Source: Anaerococcus porci
GTDB taxonomy: Bacteria; Bacillota; Clostridia; Tissierellales; Peptoniphilaceae
Length of the DNA: 64,000 nt
Assembly (NCBI RefSeq): GCF_009696575.1
Contig: NZ_VULQ01000001.1
Span: 1 to 64,000 of the forward strand
Reading direction: 5' to 3'
Positions within the stretch are counted from its first letter, which is position 1; each line of letters opens with the position of its first letter. A program made the translations under genes and the position numbers. Below the pieces are notes generated by a model that was not told the origin of the DNA, did not search any database, and saw nothing but the letters and a program-made list of their open reading frames with translations. Shown here piece after piece: positions 17,195 through 24,830 of this stretch.

Positions 17195-17773
17195 ATGAGT
17201 ATAGCTGATTATATTGAAAGTAAAGCACAAAAAAAACAAAGAGAACTTAAATATGAGATATGGAAAGTAAGAAACCATGATAGCAGAATGAGAACTCAAG
17301 GTGCAATAGTTGGTGCATTAGCAGGAGTTGCAGCTGGATTATTACTTGCTCCAAAATCAGGTAAAAAACTAAGAGAAGATATCAAAAATTCAATAGATTC
17401 TACTGTAAATACTGTAAAAGATTCCACAAGTGATATGGTAGAAAATGCTAAAGAATCTTATATAGATTTTAAAGATAGGGCATATACTGAATTACAACCT
17501 ATACAAGAAGGTATAGAAGAAGGTATTGATACAGTTAAAAAGACTACTGAAAATTTTAAAGAAATTGTTAAAGAAAATACCAAAGATGTAAAAGACGAAG
17601 TTAAGGTAATTAAGGAAGATGCGAAAAATGTTAAGGATGCTGCCAAAAAAGGGGCAAAGGAAGCATCTGAAGAAGTTAAAGAAGGTATAGAAGAAAGCAA
17701 AGATGTAGTTAAAGAAACAGAAAAAAAAGCTGGGGAAGTAAGAAGAGCTGAAGATAAAAAAAGAAATAAGTAA
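17195..17773 (+). CDS. YtxH-family protein
   Basis: A 192-residue protein. It has a short glycine-rich hydrophobic segment, GAIVGALAGVAAGLLLAPKSG (about residues 44-64), the YtxH hallmark. A long, highly charged Lys/Glu-rich region follows, full of amphipathic heptads and likely to be an extended helix. Family members are stress- or envelope-associated; the biochemical role is unknown. AAAGGAG lies nine bases before the ATG. It is paired with a DUF948-like gene ten bases downstream, a common pairing in Firmicutes. The low-complexity charged tail produces spurious open frames on the opposite strand. Confidence 0.82.
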   Translation: MSIADYIESKAQKKQRELKYEIWKVRNHDSRMRTQGAIVGALAGVAAGLLLAPKSGKKLREDIKNSIDSTVNTVKDSTSDMVENAKESYIDFKDRAYTELQPIQEGIEEGIDTVKKTTENFKEIVKENTKDVKDEVKVIKEDAKNVKDAAKKGAKEASEEVKEGIEESKDVVKETEKKAGEVRRAEDKKRNK

Positions 17774-17783
17774 GGAGTAATTA

Positions 17784-18227
17784 ATGGTTACAATAAATAT
17801 AAGATTAATGGCTGATATTATCTTATTACTAGTAGGCATTATTGCTATTATATTTCTTGCTTTATTTTTGAAAAATGCAATTAATTTAGTAAAGTCTATA
17901 CAAAAAATAGTAGATAAAAATAAAGATAACCTAGACAACGTTATAGATAAATTACCAACTTTAGTTGATCAAGCTAATACTTTAGTAGATAATGTAAATG
18001 GACTAGTATCTGATCCTAATCTAAAGATGGCTATCTCTAACGCTAATTTAGCTATCTCTAATGTAAGCGATATAACTGTTGATGTTAAAGATACAGTTAA
18101 TTATTTTGGAGAAAGTGTGGTCGATACTACAGATACCTTTGGAGAAGGAATAGCGTCAATAAATGACTATGCCTCATTAATTATGGATGTAGTTGATATA
18201 GTTAGAAATGTTATAGCAGGAAGATAG
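17784..18227 (+). CDS. DUF948-like membrane-anchored protein
   Basis: 147 residues. One N-terminal membrane helix (about 11-32, ILLLVGIIAIIFLALFLKN) is followed by a helical domain with repeated Asn/Asp-Val patterns (LVDQANTLVDNVNGLV, ANLAISNVSDITVDVKD). This is typical of the DUF948 family, which is often encoded next to YtxH. The start is supported by AAGGAG eight bases upstream. The stop overlaps the following terminator. The function is unknown; a structural role at the membrane is the usual guess. Confidence 0.78.
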   Translation: MVTINIRLMADIILLLVGIIAIIFLALFLKNAINLVKSIQKIVDKNKDNLDNVIDKLPTLVDQANTLVDNVNGLVSDPNLKMAISNANLAISNVSDITVDVKDTVNYFGESVVDTTDTFGEGIASINDYASLIMDVVDIVRNVIAGR

Positions 18228-18252
18228 GTCATCAATAGATGACCTTTTATTA
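18226..18252 (+). terminator. Rho-independent terminator after the YtxH/DUF948 pair
   Basis: AGGTCATC (18226-18233) and GATGACCT (18238-18245) form a perfect 8-bp stem with an AATA loop, then TTTATTAT. It overlaps the last two bases of the DUF948-like stop codon. Confidence 0.85.
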
Positions 18253-18275
18253 TATTAAAAATGAAGGGAGATTAT

Positions 18276-19283
18276 ATGGCACAACCTACTATTAAAGATG
18301 TTGCAAAACTTGCTGGAGTGTCAATTTCTACTGTTTCTAGGGTAATGAATGATTCAAAGCCAGTAAGCCCTGAAGCAAGAAGAAAAGTACTAGATGCAAT
18401 AAACAAGCTAGATTTTAAACCTAATGAACTTGCAAGAAGTCTAGTAATGAAAAAGTCTAATTTAATTGGAGTAATTGTAGAGGATATTGGTATCGAATAT
18501 ATGGATCAATTGATTAGAGGTGTTGAGGAAATAGGTCACTTGTATAAGTATGATATTATATTATCATCTACATATGGTGATGATAACGCACTTGAAAATG
18601 CTATAGAATTCTTGTCTACAAAACAAGTTGAAGGAATTGTAGTAATAAGTGAAAATATTTCAGCAGAAGTTCTAGTAAAATTAAGAGATAATAAAACTCC
18701 TTTCATTTTACTTGATAAGTTCCATGACTTTAAGAAATTAAATACTGTAAAAATAGATTATCTCAATGAACAGTATAAGTTAATTGAATATTTAAATTCA
18801 TTAGGACATGAAAATATTGCATATGTAACCAAGAAAGATCATGACTATCTTTCTGATATAAAAATAGAAGGCTATAAAAAGTTTATGGAGAAGAAAAATC
18901 TCGAACCTATAATTATAGAAGCTCGTGGAAATTCAAGTGATGATGGGTATAATATAGGTGAAGAGGTTATTTCACAAGTTAAAAGCAAAAATTTAAGTGC
19001 TATAAGCTTTATAAACGATCAAGTTGCAGTTGGATTTATAGCTTATTGCTATGATAATGGCATCAAAGTGCCAGATGATTTTTCTGTAGTTGGATTTGGT
19101 GATTCAGAAATTTCTAGAGTCTACAGACCAAAACTTACAACTGTATCTATTCCTAATTATGATATTGGAGCCATTTGTATAAGGGCTCTAATTAAAAGAA
19201 TTAGGGGAGAGGAAGATATTCTAGAAAATAATTGGATTCTTGATGCACAACTTATATCTCGCGATAGTACAAAAAGTCGATAG
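18276..19283 (+). CDS. ccpA: LacI/GalR-family regulator, probable catabolite control protein
   Basis: About 335 residues. The N-terminal LacI HTH (TIKDVAKLAGVSISTVSRVM) is followed by the hinge helix region PNELARSLVMKK and a periplasmic-binding-like domain. Residues such as YKYDIILSSTYGDDNALENA resemble the same region of Bacillus CcpA. The next gene encodes HPr with Ser46, the CcpA co-repressor, and Enzyme I follows. The start at 18276 is chosen because AAGGGAG lies nine bases upstream. The CcpA assignment rests on similarity and context; a sugar-specific LacI protein is the alternative. No cre operators were located with confidence. Confidence 0.7.
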   Translation: MAQPTIKDVAKLAGVSISTVSRVMNDSKPVSPEARRKVLDAINKLDFKPNELARSLVMKKSNLIGVIVEDIGIEYMDQLIRGVEEIGHLYKYDIILSSTYGDDNALENAIEFLSTKQVEGIVVISENISAEVLVKLRDNKTPFILLDKFHDFKKLNTVKIDYLNEQYKLIEYLNSLGHENIAYVTKKDHDYLSDIKIEGYKKFMEKKNLEPIIIEARGNSSDDGYNIGEEVISQVKSKNLSAISFINDQVAVGFIAYCYDNGIKVPDDFSVVGFGDSEISRVYRPKLTTVSIPNYDIGAICIRALIKRIRGEEDILENNWILDAQLISRDSTKSR

Positions 19284-19312
19284 TTGAAAGTAACTTATTT
19301 AAATGTTAAAAT
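19284..19312 (+). promoter_or_regulatory. Promoter of ptsH
   Basis: TTGAAA (19284-19289), 17-bp spacer, TAAAAT (19307-19312) with a TGT extended -10 just before it. The hexamers begin immediately after the ccpA-like stop, so ptsH can be transcribed independently. Confidence 0.7.
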
Positions 19313-19339
19313 AATATTATAAAATTTTAGGAGGCAATT

Positions 19340-19600
19340 ATGGCAGAAAGAAAAATTGTTGTTACTAATGAAACAGGTCTACATGCAAGACCAGCAGCTT
19401 CTTTGGTGCAATTTGTAAAAAATTATCCAGGAGATGTTAAGTTAGTAAAAGATGGAAAAGAAGCAAATGCTAAGAGTATATTTAATGTTATGAGTCTAGG
19501 AATTTCAAAAGGTACAGAAATTGGTATCATTGTTGAAGGTGAAGACGAAGAAGAATTTGCAGACAAATTAACTGATTTTATAGATAATTTATCAGAGTAA
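19340..19600 (+). CDS. ptsH: Phosphocarrier protein HPr
   Basis: An 86-residue PTS phosphocarrier that accepts phosphate from Enzyme I. His15 lies in TGLHARPAASLV. Ser46 in NAKSIFNVMSLGI is the site for HPr kinase that turns HPr into the CcpA co-repressor in Gram-positives. TAGGAGG is eight bases before the ATG. It sits between a CcpA-like gene and ptsI, with its own promoter upstream and a possible attenuating hairpin downstream. Confidence 0.97.
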   Translation: MAERKIVVTNETGLHARPAASLVQFVKNYPGDVKLVKDGKEANAKSIFNVMSLGISKGTEIGIIVEGEDEEEFADKLTDFIDNLSE

Positions 19601-19608
19601 TTAATATT

Positions 19609-19638
19609 AGGGGTACTTAATAGTACCTCTATATTTTT
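19609..19638 (+). terminator. Weak terminator or attenuator between ptsH and ptsI
   Basis: Bases 19609-19617 pair with 19622-19630 (nine pairs including one G-U, loop TTAA/TAAT), followed by ATATTTTT. It could terminate part of the ptsH transcripts and give more HPr than Enzyme I. The T-tract is interrupted, so read-through is likely. Confidence 0.5.
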
Positions 19639-19663
19639 ACAATTTCAGAAAGGATATTAGTGT

Positions 19664-21373
19664 ATGAGTGAAAGATATAAAGGCATTATAGCATCTAACG
19701 GTGTCGCAATAGGAAAACTATTTCTTTTTACAAAGGAAGAATTAATCATTGACAAATCTTTAATTGAAGACAAAGAAAAAGATAAAGAAATAAAAAGGGT
19801 TGAAGATGCTATAAGCTCATATTTTAAAAATCTTGAAAAAAAAGAAATTAGTGAAGAGAATGAAGAAATGCTAAATATTGTTAGAGCACATAAGGAATTA
19901 TTGCAAGATCCTTATTTTCTAGACTCTATAAAAGAAAGTATTTCTAATGATAACAAGAATGCCGAACTTGCTACAAGTGAAACAGTTGATCAAATGATTG
20001 AAGTTATGAGTTCTTTAGATGATGAATACCTTAAAGAGAGAGCTGACGATTATAAAGACATCGGTTTCCAAGTTTTATGTAAAATAAAGGGTGTTGTACC
20101 AAAAGATTTATCCAAACTAGATGAGGATTTCATAATTATATCAAAGGAACTAACACCATCAGATACATCAAATATGAACAAAGCCAAAGTTTTGGGTTTT
20201 GCTACTGATTTAGGTGGTAAAACATCTCACGTTTCAATTATAGCTCAAAACTTAGATATTCCTGCTATAGTTGGAATGACAGGAATTTCTTCAAAAGTTA
20301 AGGGTGGAGAAATGGCTATAATTGATGGTAATAATGGAGAGCTTATTATAAATCCAAGTAAAGCTGAGATTGAAGAATATTCAAAAATTATTGAAGAGCA
20401 AAGAGTTGAAAGACAAAGACTTGAAAAAGTCAAAAACTTAGAAGCAAAAACTAAGGATGGTAGAACATGTGAAGTTTCAGCAAATATTGGTAATATTGAA
20501 GATTTAAAAGTTGCGATTGACTATGGATGTGATGGTGTAGATTTATTTAGAACAGAGTTTTTATATATGGAGAATGATCATTTTCCAACTGAAGAAGAAC
20601 AATTTGAAGTATATAAAGAGGCTACACAAATGCTTGGTGAAAAACCTTTAGTTGTAAGAACGCTCGATATTGGTGGTGATAAGGGACTTGATTATTATGA
20701 TTTTCCTAAAGAAGAAAACCCATTTTTAGGTTATAGAGCAATAAGATTTTGTTTAGATCACGAAGATATATTTAGAGATCAATTAAGAGCATTATTAAGG
20801 GCTTCTGCTTTTGGTAATTTAAAGATAATGCTTCCATATGTAATATCTGTTGATGAAATAAAGAAAACTCGTAATATACTAGAAGATATTAAAAAAGACT
20901 TAGACAATGAAGGTATTGCTTATAATAAGGATGTAGATTTAGGTATAATGGTTGAAACTTCTGCATCTGTAATTATGGCAGATAAACTTATTAAATATTC
21001 AGACTTTTTTTCAATAGGAACTAACGATCTTACACAATATACATTAGCCTGTGATAGAGGTAATGAAAATATTTCTGATTTGTACAACAACTTTAATCCT
21101 GCTGTAATTAGGTCAATTAAGCATGTAATTGATGAAAGTCATAAGGAAGGTAAATGGACAGGCATGTGTGGACAATTTGCTTCAGATACAAGAGCTACTA
21201 AATTATTATTAGGTCTAGGATTGGATGAATTTTCTGGTTCAGCATCAAAGTTGCCACAAGTCAAAGATATTATTTTAAATTCTTCTTATGAGGAAGAAAA
21301 GAAATTTGCTGAAAAAATACTTGATTTAGAAGATGTAAATAAAGTAGAAGAGGCAGTAGATAATCATAATTGA
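19664..21373 (+). CDS. ptsI: PTS Enzyme I (phosphoenolpyruvate-protein phosphotransferase)
   Basis: Transfers phosphate from PEP to HPr. Length 569. The active His189 lies in GKTSHVSIIAQNLDIPAIVG, the PEP-binding Arg region in FRTEFLYME, and the C-terminal catalytic Cys in GMCGQFASD. An N-terminal HPr-binding helical domain precedes the phosphohistidine domain. GAAAGG is the ribosome site. It follows ptsH by 63 bases and precedes a degenerate APH-like gene by ten bases. Confidence 0.97.
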   Translation: MSERYKGIIASNGVAIGKLFLFTKEELIIDKSLIEDKEKDKEIKRVEDAISSYFKNLEKKEISEENEEMLNIVRAHKELLQDPYFLDSIKESISNDNKNAELATSETVDQMIEVMSSLDDEYLKERADDYKDIGFQVLCKIKGVVPKDLSKLDEDFIIISKELTPSDTSNMNKAKVLGFATDLGGKTSHVSIIAQNLDIPAIVGMTGISSKVKGGEMAIIDGNNGELIINPSKAEIEEYSKIIEEQRVERQRLEKVKNLEAKTKDGRTCEVSANIGNIEDLKVAIDYGCDGVDLFRTEFLYMENDHFPTEEEQFEVYKEATQMLGEKPLVVRTLDIGGDKGLDYYDFPKEENPFLGYRAIRFCLDHEDIFRDQLRALLRASAFGNLKIMLPYVISVDEIKKTRNILEDIKKDLDNEGIAYNKDVDLGIMVETSASVIMADKLIKYSDFFSIGTNDLTQYTLACDRGNENISDLYNNFNPAVIRSIKHVIDESHKEGKWTGMCGQFASDTRATKLLLGLGLDEFSGSASKLPQVKDIILNSSYEEEKKFAEKILDLEDVNKVEEAVDNHN

Positions 21374-21383
21374 TGGTAATAAT

Positions 21384-22286
21384 ATGGATAAAAATGCTTT
21401 TGATATAATTAAAAGAACTAACATTTTTAAAAATGACATAAATAATATAAAAAAGCTTAGCAAAATTTCATCAAATAAATTAAAATTTGATTTTAATGGT
21501 ATTACCTATGTGGTTGGATTGTATCCTATAGAAGATTTTGATAATTTAAAAAAAGAAAATGAAATTAATAATTACCTTAGAAGTATAGATGTCAATCCTT
21601 TAGACTTATATGAAATCGGAATTATGCCTGACTTAGATAAGTCATACAAGGTATTTGAATTTAGAAATGAAATATCTTTAAAAGAATATATAAGTAAATA
21701 TTCTAGTAAAGAGGTATATAATATTGGACTTAAATTTGGAGAGATTTTAAAAAAAATCCATATGAAAAAAATTGACTCCAATTTAGATTACGATTGGCAT
21801 AAAAAAATTGAAACAAAGATAAACTTGCTCTTATATAGGCAAGGACTTAACAAAAATAATGGTGTTAATGATTATATATTGATAGATTATCTACAAAATA
21901 ATTCTTATATATGTAAAAATACCTCATCAAATATTTTGTATGAGGGTTTAAATGACAAAAATATAAGAATATATGATAATGATAAAATAGACATAAGAGG
22001 TCTTAAAGATTTGAAAGTTGGTGATGGAATATCGGATTTTGTTAATATAAATAAGATTTCCATTACGAGTCCTGATTTTGCTAAAGGAGTTTTAGAATCT
22101 TACCATGAGGGTGAACAAGTATCTAGGAAATTTTTTAGGCTATTAAGCCTATACCAAGCTTATTACTTACTAGAATCCTTAGTTAATATAAGAGAAAATA
22201 AAGAATCTTACTTAAACGAAGAGGAAATAGAGAAGATTATTTTAATGTATGATAATTTTTCAACTATAATACCATCATGGGTGTAA
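21384..22286 (+). CDS. APH/choline-kinase-fold protein, predicted pseudokinase
   Basis: 300 residues resembling Firmicutes aminoglycoside-phosphotransferase-like proteins, especially in the C-terminal half (SPDFAKGVLESYHEG and FFRLLSLYQAYYLLESL). The catalytic loop that should read HGDxHxxN is LYEGLNDKNIRI, so both His and the catalytic Asp are gone; only the Asn remains. The IDFxxxxxGDP metal-binding strand reads KIDIRGLKDLKVGDGISDF, and by alignment its metal Asp is Gly. The frame is intact, and the gene follows ptsI by ten bases, so it is probably expressed with the PTS. Inference: a non-catalytic binding protein. The family assignment is by eye. Confidence 0.55.
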   Translation: MDKNAFDIIKRTNIFKNDINNIKKLSKISSNKLKFDFNGITYVVGLYPIEDFDNLKKENEINNYLRSIDVNPLDLYEIGIMPDLDKSYKVFEFRNEISLKEYISKYSSKEVYNIGLKFGEILKKIHMKKIDSNLDYDWHKKIETKINLLLYRQGLNKNNGVNDYILIDYLQNNSYICKNTSSNILYEGLNDKNIRIYDNDKIDIRGLKDLKVGDGISDFVNINKISITSPDFAKGVLESYHEGEQVSRKFFRLLSLYQAYYLLESLVNIRENKESYLNEEEIEKIILMYDNFSTIIPSWV

Positions 22287-22290
22287 ATTT

Positions 22291-22331
22291 AAAGGATTTT
22301 TGCTATATTTAAAGCAAGAGTCCTTTTTCAT
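22291..22331 (+). terminator. Rho-independent terminator of the pts operon
   Basis: AAAGGA (22291-22296) pairs with TCCTTT (22321-22326), and an inner TTGCT/AGCAA stem (22300-22304, 22313-22317) extends it. A short T-rich tail follows. It lies five bases after the kinase-like gene. Confidence 0.8.
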
Positions 22332-22333
22332 TA

Positions 22334-22361
22334 TTGTTTATTTTGTAATATAATATATAAT
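22334..22361 (+). promoter_or_regulatory. Probable promoter of the yitT operon
   Basis: TTGTTT (22334-22339), 16-bp spacer, TATAAT (22356-22361), directly after the pts terminator and about 40 bases before the YitT start. The region is very AT-rich, so other hexamer choices exist. Confidence 0.45.
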
Positions 22362-22402
22362 ATGATAATATTTAATTGATATTTTACATAAGGATGGGAA
22401 AA

Positions 22403-23254
22403 ATGAATTACAAAGTTAATAAAATTATAAGTATAATATTTAATTCATTATTGCTTTCATTTGGAATGTATTTTTTTCTTGTGCAACATAGTATAGCCTC
22501 TGGTGGAGTTACTGGAATTTCTATAATAATTTCTAAATGGTTTAGTTTTTTAACAGTTGGACAATGGTCTTTAATTTTAAATATTATTTTATTTATTGTA
22601 GCATTTGTATTTATGGGGGAAAGTTTTGGAAAAAAATCTATTCTTTCAGCAACGATTGTTTCATTAGGGATTATGTTTTTTGAAAGAGTATTTCCAGATA
22701 CTATTTTGACCAATGATGTTATTATAAATGTGCTTTTCGGTGCAGGAATAGTTTCATATTCTTTAAGTAGAATATTCTTCAATGATGCTTCTTCTGGTGG
22801 AACCGATATAATTGCTGCCGTTTTAAATAAATATTTTTCAATAACCTTAGCTAAATGTTTGTTTGCTATAGATTTTTTAGTTGTTATGATGGCAGTTACT
22901 GAATTTGGCATAGAAAAAGCTTTATATGCTGTTATGACAGTTATAATACAATCAGTTGGATTTAACTATTTCATTCAAGGTTTAGGCAGAAAAATTGCTA
23001 TCACAGTAATTAGTGATTATAGTGAAGAAATTAATAAGATGCTATTAAGTAAATATGATAGAGGTGTTACCTTATATAAATCTGAAGGTGGTTATTCTCA
23101 TAAAAAAAGGGATATTATTCTTACGGTTGTCCCATTTAGAAGATTTCCATCTATAAGAGATGATATATTAGATATTGATAAAAATGCATTTGTATTTACA
23201 CATACTATATCAGAAGTTTATGGTGAAGGATTTACATACAATGTATTTGAATGA
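22403..23254 (+). CDS. YitT-family membrane protein (DUF161/DUF2179)
   Basis: About 283 residues. Five to six hydrophobic segments fill the first two thirds, including the family motifs QHSIASGGVTGISIII and DASSGGTDIIAAVLNKYF. A C-terminal cytoplasmic DUF2179 domain follows (RGVTLYKSEGGYSHKKRDIILTVV split across 205-230). Transport activity is suspected but the substrate is unknown. The start at 22403 fits the family N-terminus and follows AAGGATGGG; 22394 is a close alternative. It ends inside the first codons of the next gene. Confidence 0.87.
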   Translation: MNYKVNKIISIIFNSLLLSFGMYFFLVQHSIASGGVTGISIIISKWFSFLTVGQWSLILNIILFIVAFVFMGESFGKKSILSATIVSLGIMFFERVFPDTILTNDVIINVLFGAGIVSYSLSRIFFNDASSGGTDIIAAVLNKYFSITLAKCLFAIDFLVVMMAVTEFGIEKALYAVMTVIIQSVGFNYFIQGLGRKIAITVISDYSEEINKMLLSKYDRGVTLYKSEGGYSHKKRDIILTVVPFRRFPSIRDDILDIDKNAFVFTHTISEVYGEGFTYNVFE

Positions 23255-24074
23255 TAGGAGTGAAAAAATTAAAAATTTAATTATAAAAAGATTTGCTAAA
23301 AATAAAGCATATCTTAAGACTTGCTTTGGAGATGCTTTAATAGATAGCAAGCAAGTGTACAATAATAAAAAAGGGGATAAAGTAAAGGCTTATATATATT
23401 ATGACATTAATAATGTTTTGAGGGCAAGTTGTAATTTAAGTATCATAGAACATAAAGTCTATAGTTTAAAATGTATAGATATAGATAAAAAAGGTGCCTA
23501 TTTTTTGTTTGGAAATAATATAAAATTATTAATGCCAAAGGACCAAAAATCTTACAAGCTTTTTAAAGATATGACTTATCCAGTTGGAGTTATGTTAGAT
23601 AAGGATAATATGCTTATATTAACTACTAAGATTAGGGAGTTTTTATCTCTTGACCATAATTTTAAGGAAAATGACATAGTGGAAGGCAGGATATATTCTA
23701 TTAATAAACATATAGGAGCATTTGTAGCTATAAATAATCAATATGATTCTCTTTTAAGAATAAATGAACTTAAGGGAGTTCATATAGAAGGTGAACTGCT
23801 AAAACTAAGAGTCAAAGAAGTAAAAGAAGATGGTAAAATAGAACTTACTAATAGAAAAAGAGCCTATCTAGAGATAGATTCAGATAGTGAAAAAATTTTA
23901 GATTATCTTTATGAAAATGATGGTTTAGTAAATCTAGGAGATAAGTCAAGCCCTGATAAAATATATAGGATTTTTGGACTCTCAAAGTCTTCCTTTAAAA
24001 GAGCTATAGGTAGACTTTATAAGGAAAAATACATAAGAATTTTTTCTAATAAAATAGAGTTAATGAGGAGATAA
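23241..24074 (+). CDS. cvfB: CvfB-type S1-domain RNA-binding protein
   Basis: About 277 residues with tandem S1-like OB folds and a C-terminal winged helix. The CvfB end signature is clear: GLVNLGDKSSPDKIYRIFGL then SKSSFKRAIGRLYKEKYIRI. CvfB was first described as a virulence-linked RNA-binding regulator in Staphylococcus. The start is uncertain. ATG at 23241 overlaps yitT by 14 bases and has only AAGGA ten bases upstream. A better ribosome site (AGGAG) lies downstream at 23255-23259, but no ATG, GTG or TTG follows it in this frame at normal spacing. Confidence 0.82.
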   Translation: MYLNDRSEKIKNLIIKRFAKNKAYLKTCFGDALIDSKQVYNNKKGDKVKAYIYYDINNVLRASCNLSIIEHKVYSLKCIDIDKKGAYFLFGNNIKLLMPKDQKSYKLFKDMTYPVGVMLDKDNMLILTTKIREFLSLDHNFKENDIVEGRIYSINKHIGAFVAINNQYDSLLRINELKGVHIEGELLKLRVKEVKEDGKIELTNRKRAYLEIDSDSEKILDYLYENDGLVNLGDKSSPDKIYRIFGLSKSSFKRAIGRLYKEKYIRIFSNKIELMRR

Positions 24075-24075
24075 A

Positions 24076-24819
24076 ATGACAGAAAATAAAAAAATATTAG
24101 CAAGTGTAAATGACAAAGAGATAAGTCAAGAAGACGTAATAGCTTTTATTTCTAAAATGCAAGGTGGAAATCAATTTCTAAATCCACAAGGAATAAATCA
24201 AATTACTGATGAATTGGTTAATCAAGAACTTATGTATATTGATGCTAAAGAAAATAAACTTGATGAAGATGAAGAGTTTTTAAGAGAATTAGATATTACA
24301 AAGTCAAATATGCTTAAAAATTATGCTATGCATCTTCTATTTAAGGATATAAAAGTTGATGAAGTTGAAATAAGAGAATATTATGATAACAATAAAGAAA
24401 TAATAAAAAAACCAAAGACATATAAAGCTAGTCATATTTTAGTTGAAGATGAAAATATGGCTAATAAAATTTTAAAAGAAATTAAAGGAGGCAGATCTTT
24501 TGAAGATGCTGCAGATAAATATTCTATAGATAAGGGTTCTAAGGGTGGAGATTTGGGTGAATTTCCAAAGGGAACAATGGTAAAAGAATTTGAAGATGCC
24601 TTAGAGAAACTTAGTGAAGGAGAAATATCTGAACCTGTAAAAAGCCAATTTGGTTATCACATTATTAAACTAGACCATGTTCATGAATCATTTCTACCAG
24701 AATTTGATGAGATTAAAGATAGAATACACGATACTTTGCTAATGATTAAAAGACAAGAAAAATATCTTGAAAAAGTTGGGAAAATTAAAGAAAAAGTAGA
24801 AGTTAAAAAATACTATTAA
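24076..24819 (+). CDS. Parvulin-type peptidyl-prolyl isomerase, apparently cytoplasmic
   Basis: 247 residues. A SurA/PrsA-like N-terminal helical domain precedes one rotamase domain (about residues 115-210) with YKASHILVEDE, GSKGGDLGEFPKGTMVKEFE and KSQFGYHIIKLD. Unlike PrsA it begins MTENKKILASVN with no signal peptide or lipobox, so it probably works inside the cell. ATGAGGAG precedes the start, one base after cvfB ends. It could assist folding in the cytoplasm like trigger factor, but its clients are unknown. Confidence 0.9.
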   Translation: MTENKKILASVNDKEISQEDVIAFISKMQGGNQFLNPQGINQITDELVNQELMYIDAKENKLDEDEEFLRELDITKSNMLKNYAMHLLFKDIKVDEVEIREYYDNNKEIIKKPKTYKASHILVEDENMANKILKEIKGGRSFEDAADKYSIDKGSKGGDLGEFPKGTMVKEFEDALEKLSEGEISEPVKSQFGYHIIKLDHVHESFLPEFDEIKDRIHDTLLMIKRQEKYLEKVGKIKEKVEVKKYY

Positions 24820-24830
24820 GAGCAAATGCT

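Noticed and set aside
17458-17938. Open frames opposite the YtxH and DUF948 genes
   Set aside because: They arise from the Lys/Glu-rich, low-complexity coding sequence on the + strand; composition is Phe/Ser-rich without motifs.
22408-22911. 167-codon open frame opposite the YitT gene
   Set aside because: Antisense to a membrane protein with conserved motifs; no independent signal.
23255-23270. A non-standard ATT start for cvfB behind the AGGAG at 23255-23259
   Set aside because: Spacing is attractive, but ATT starts are rare and the ATG at 23241 gives a plausible N-terminus; no further evidence.
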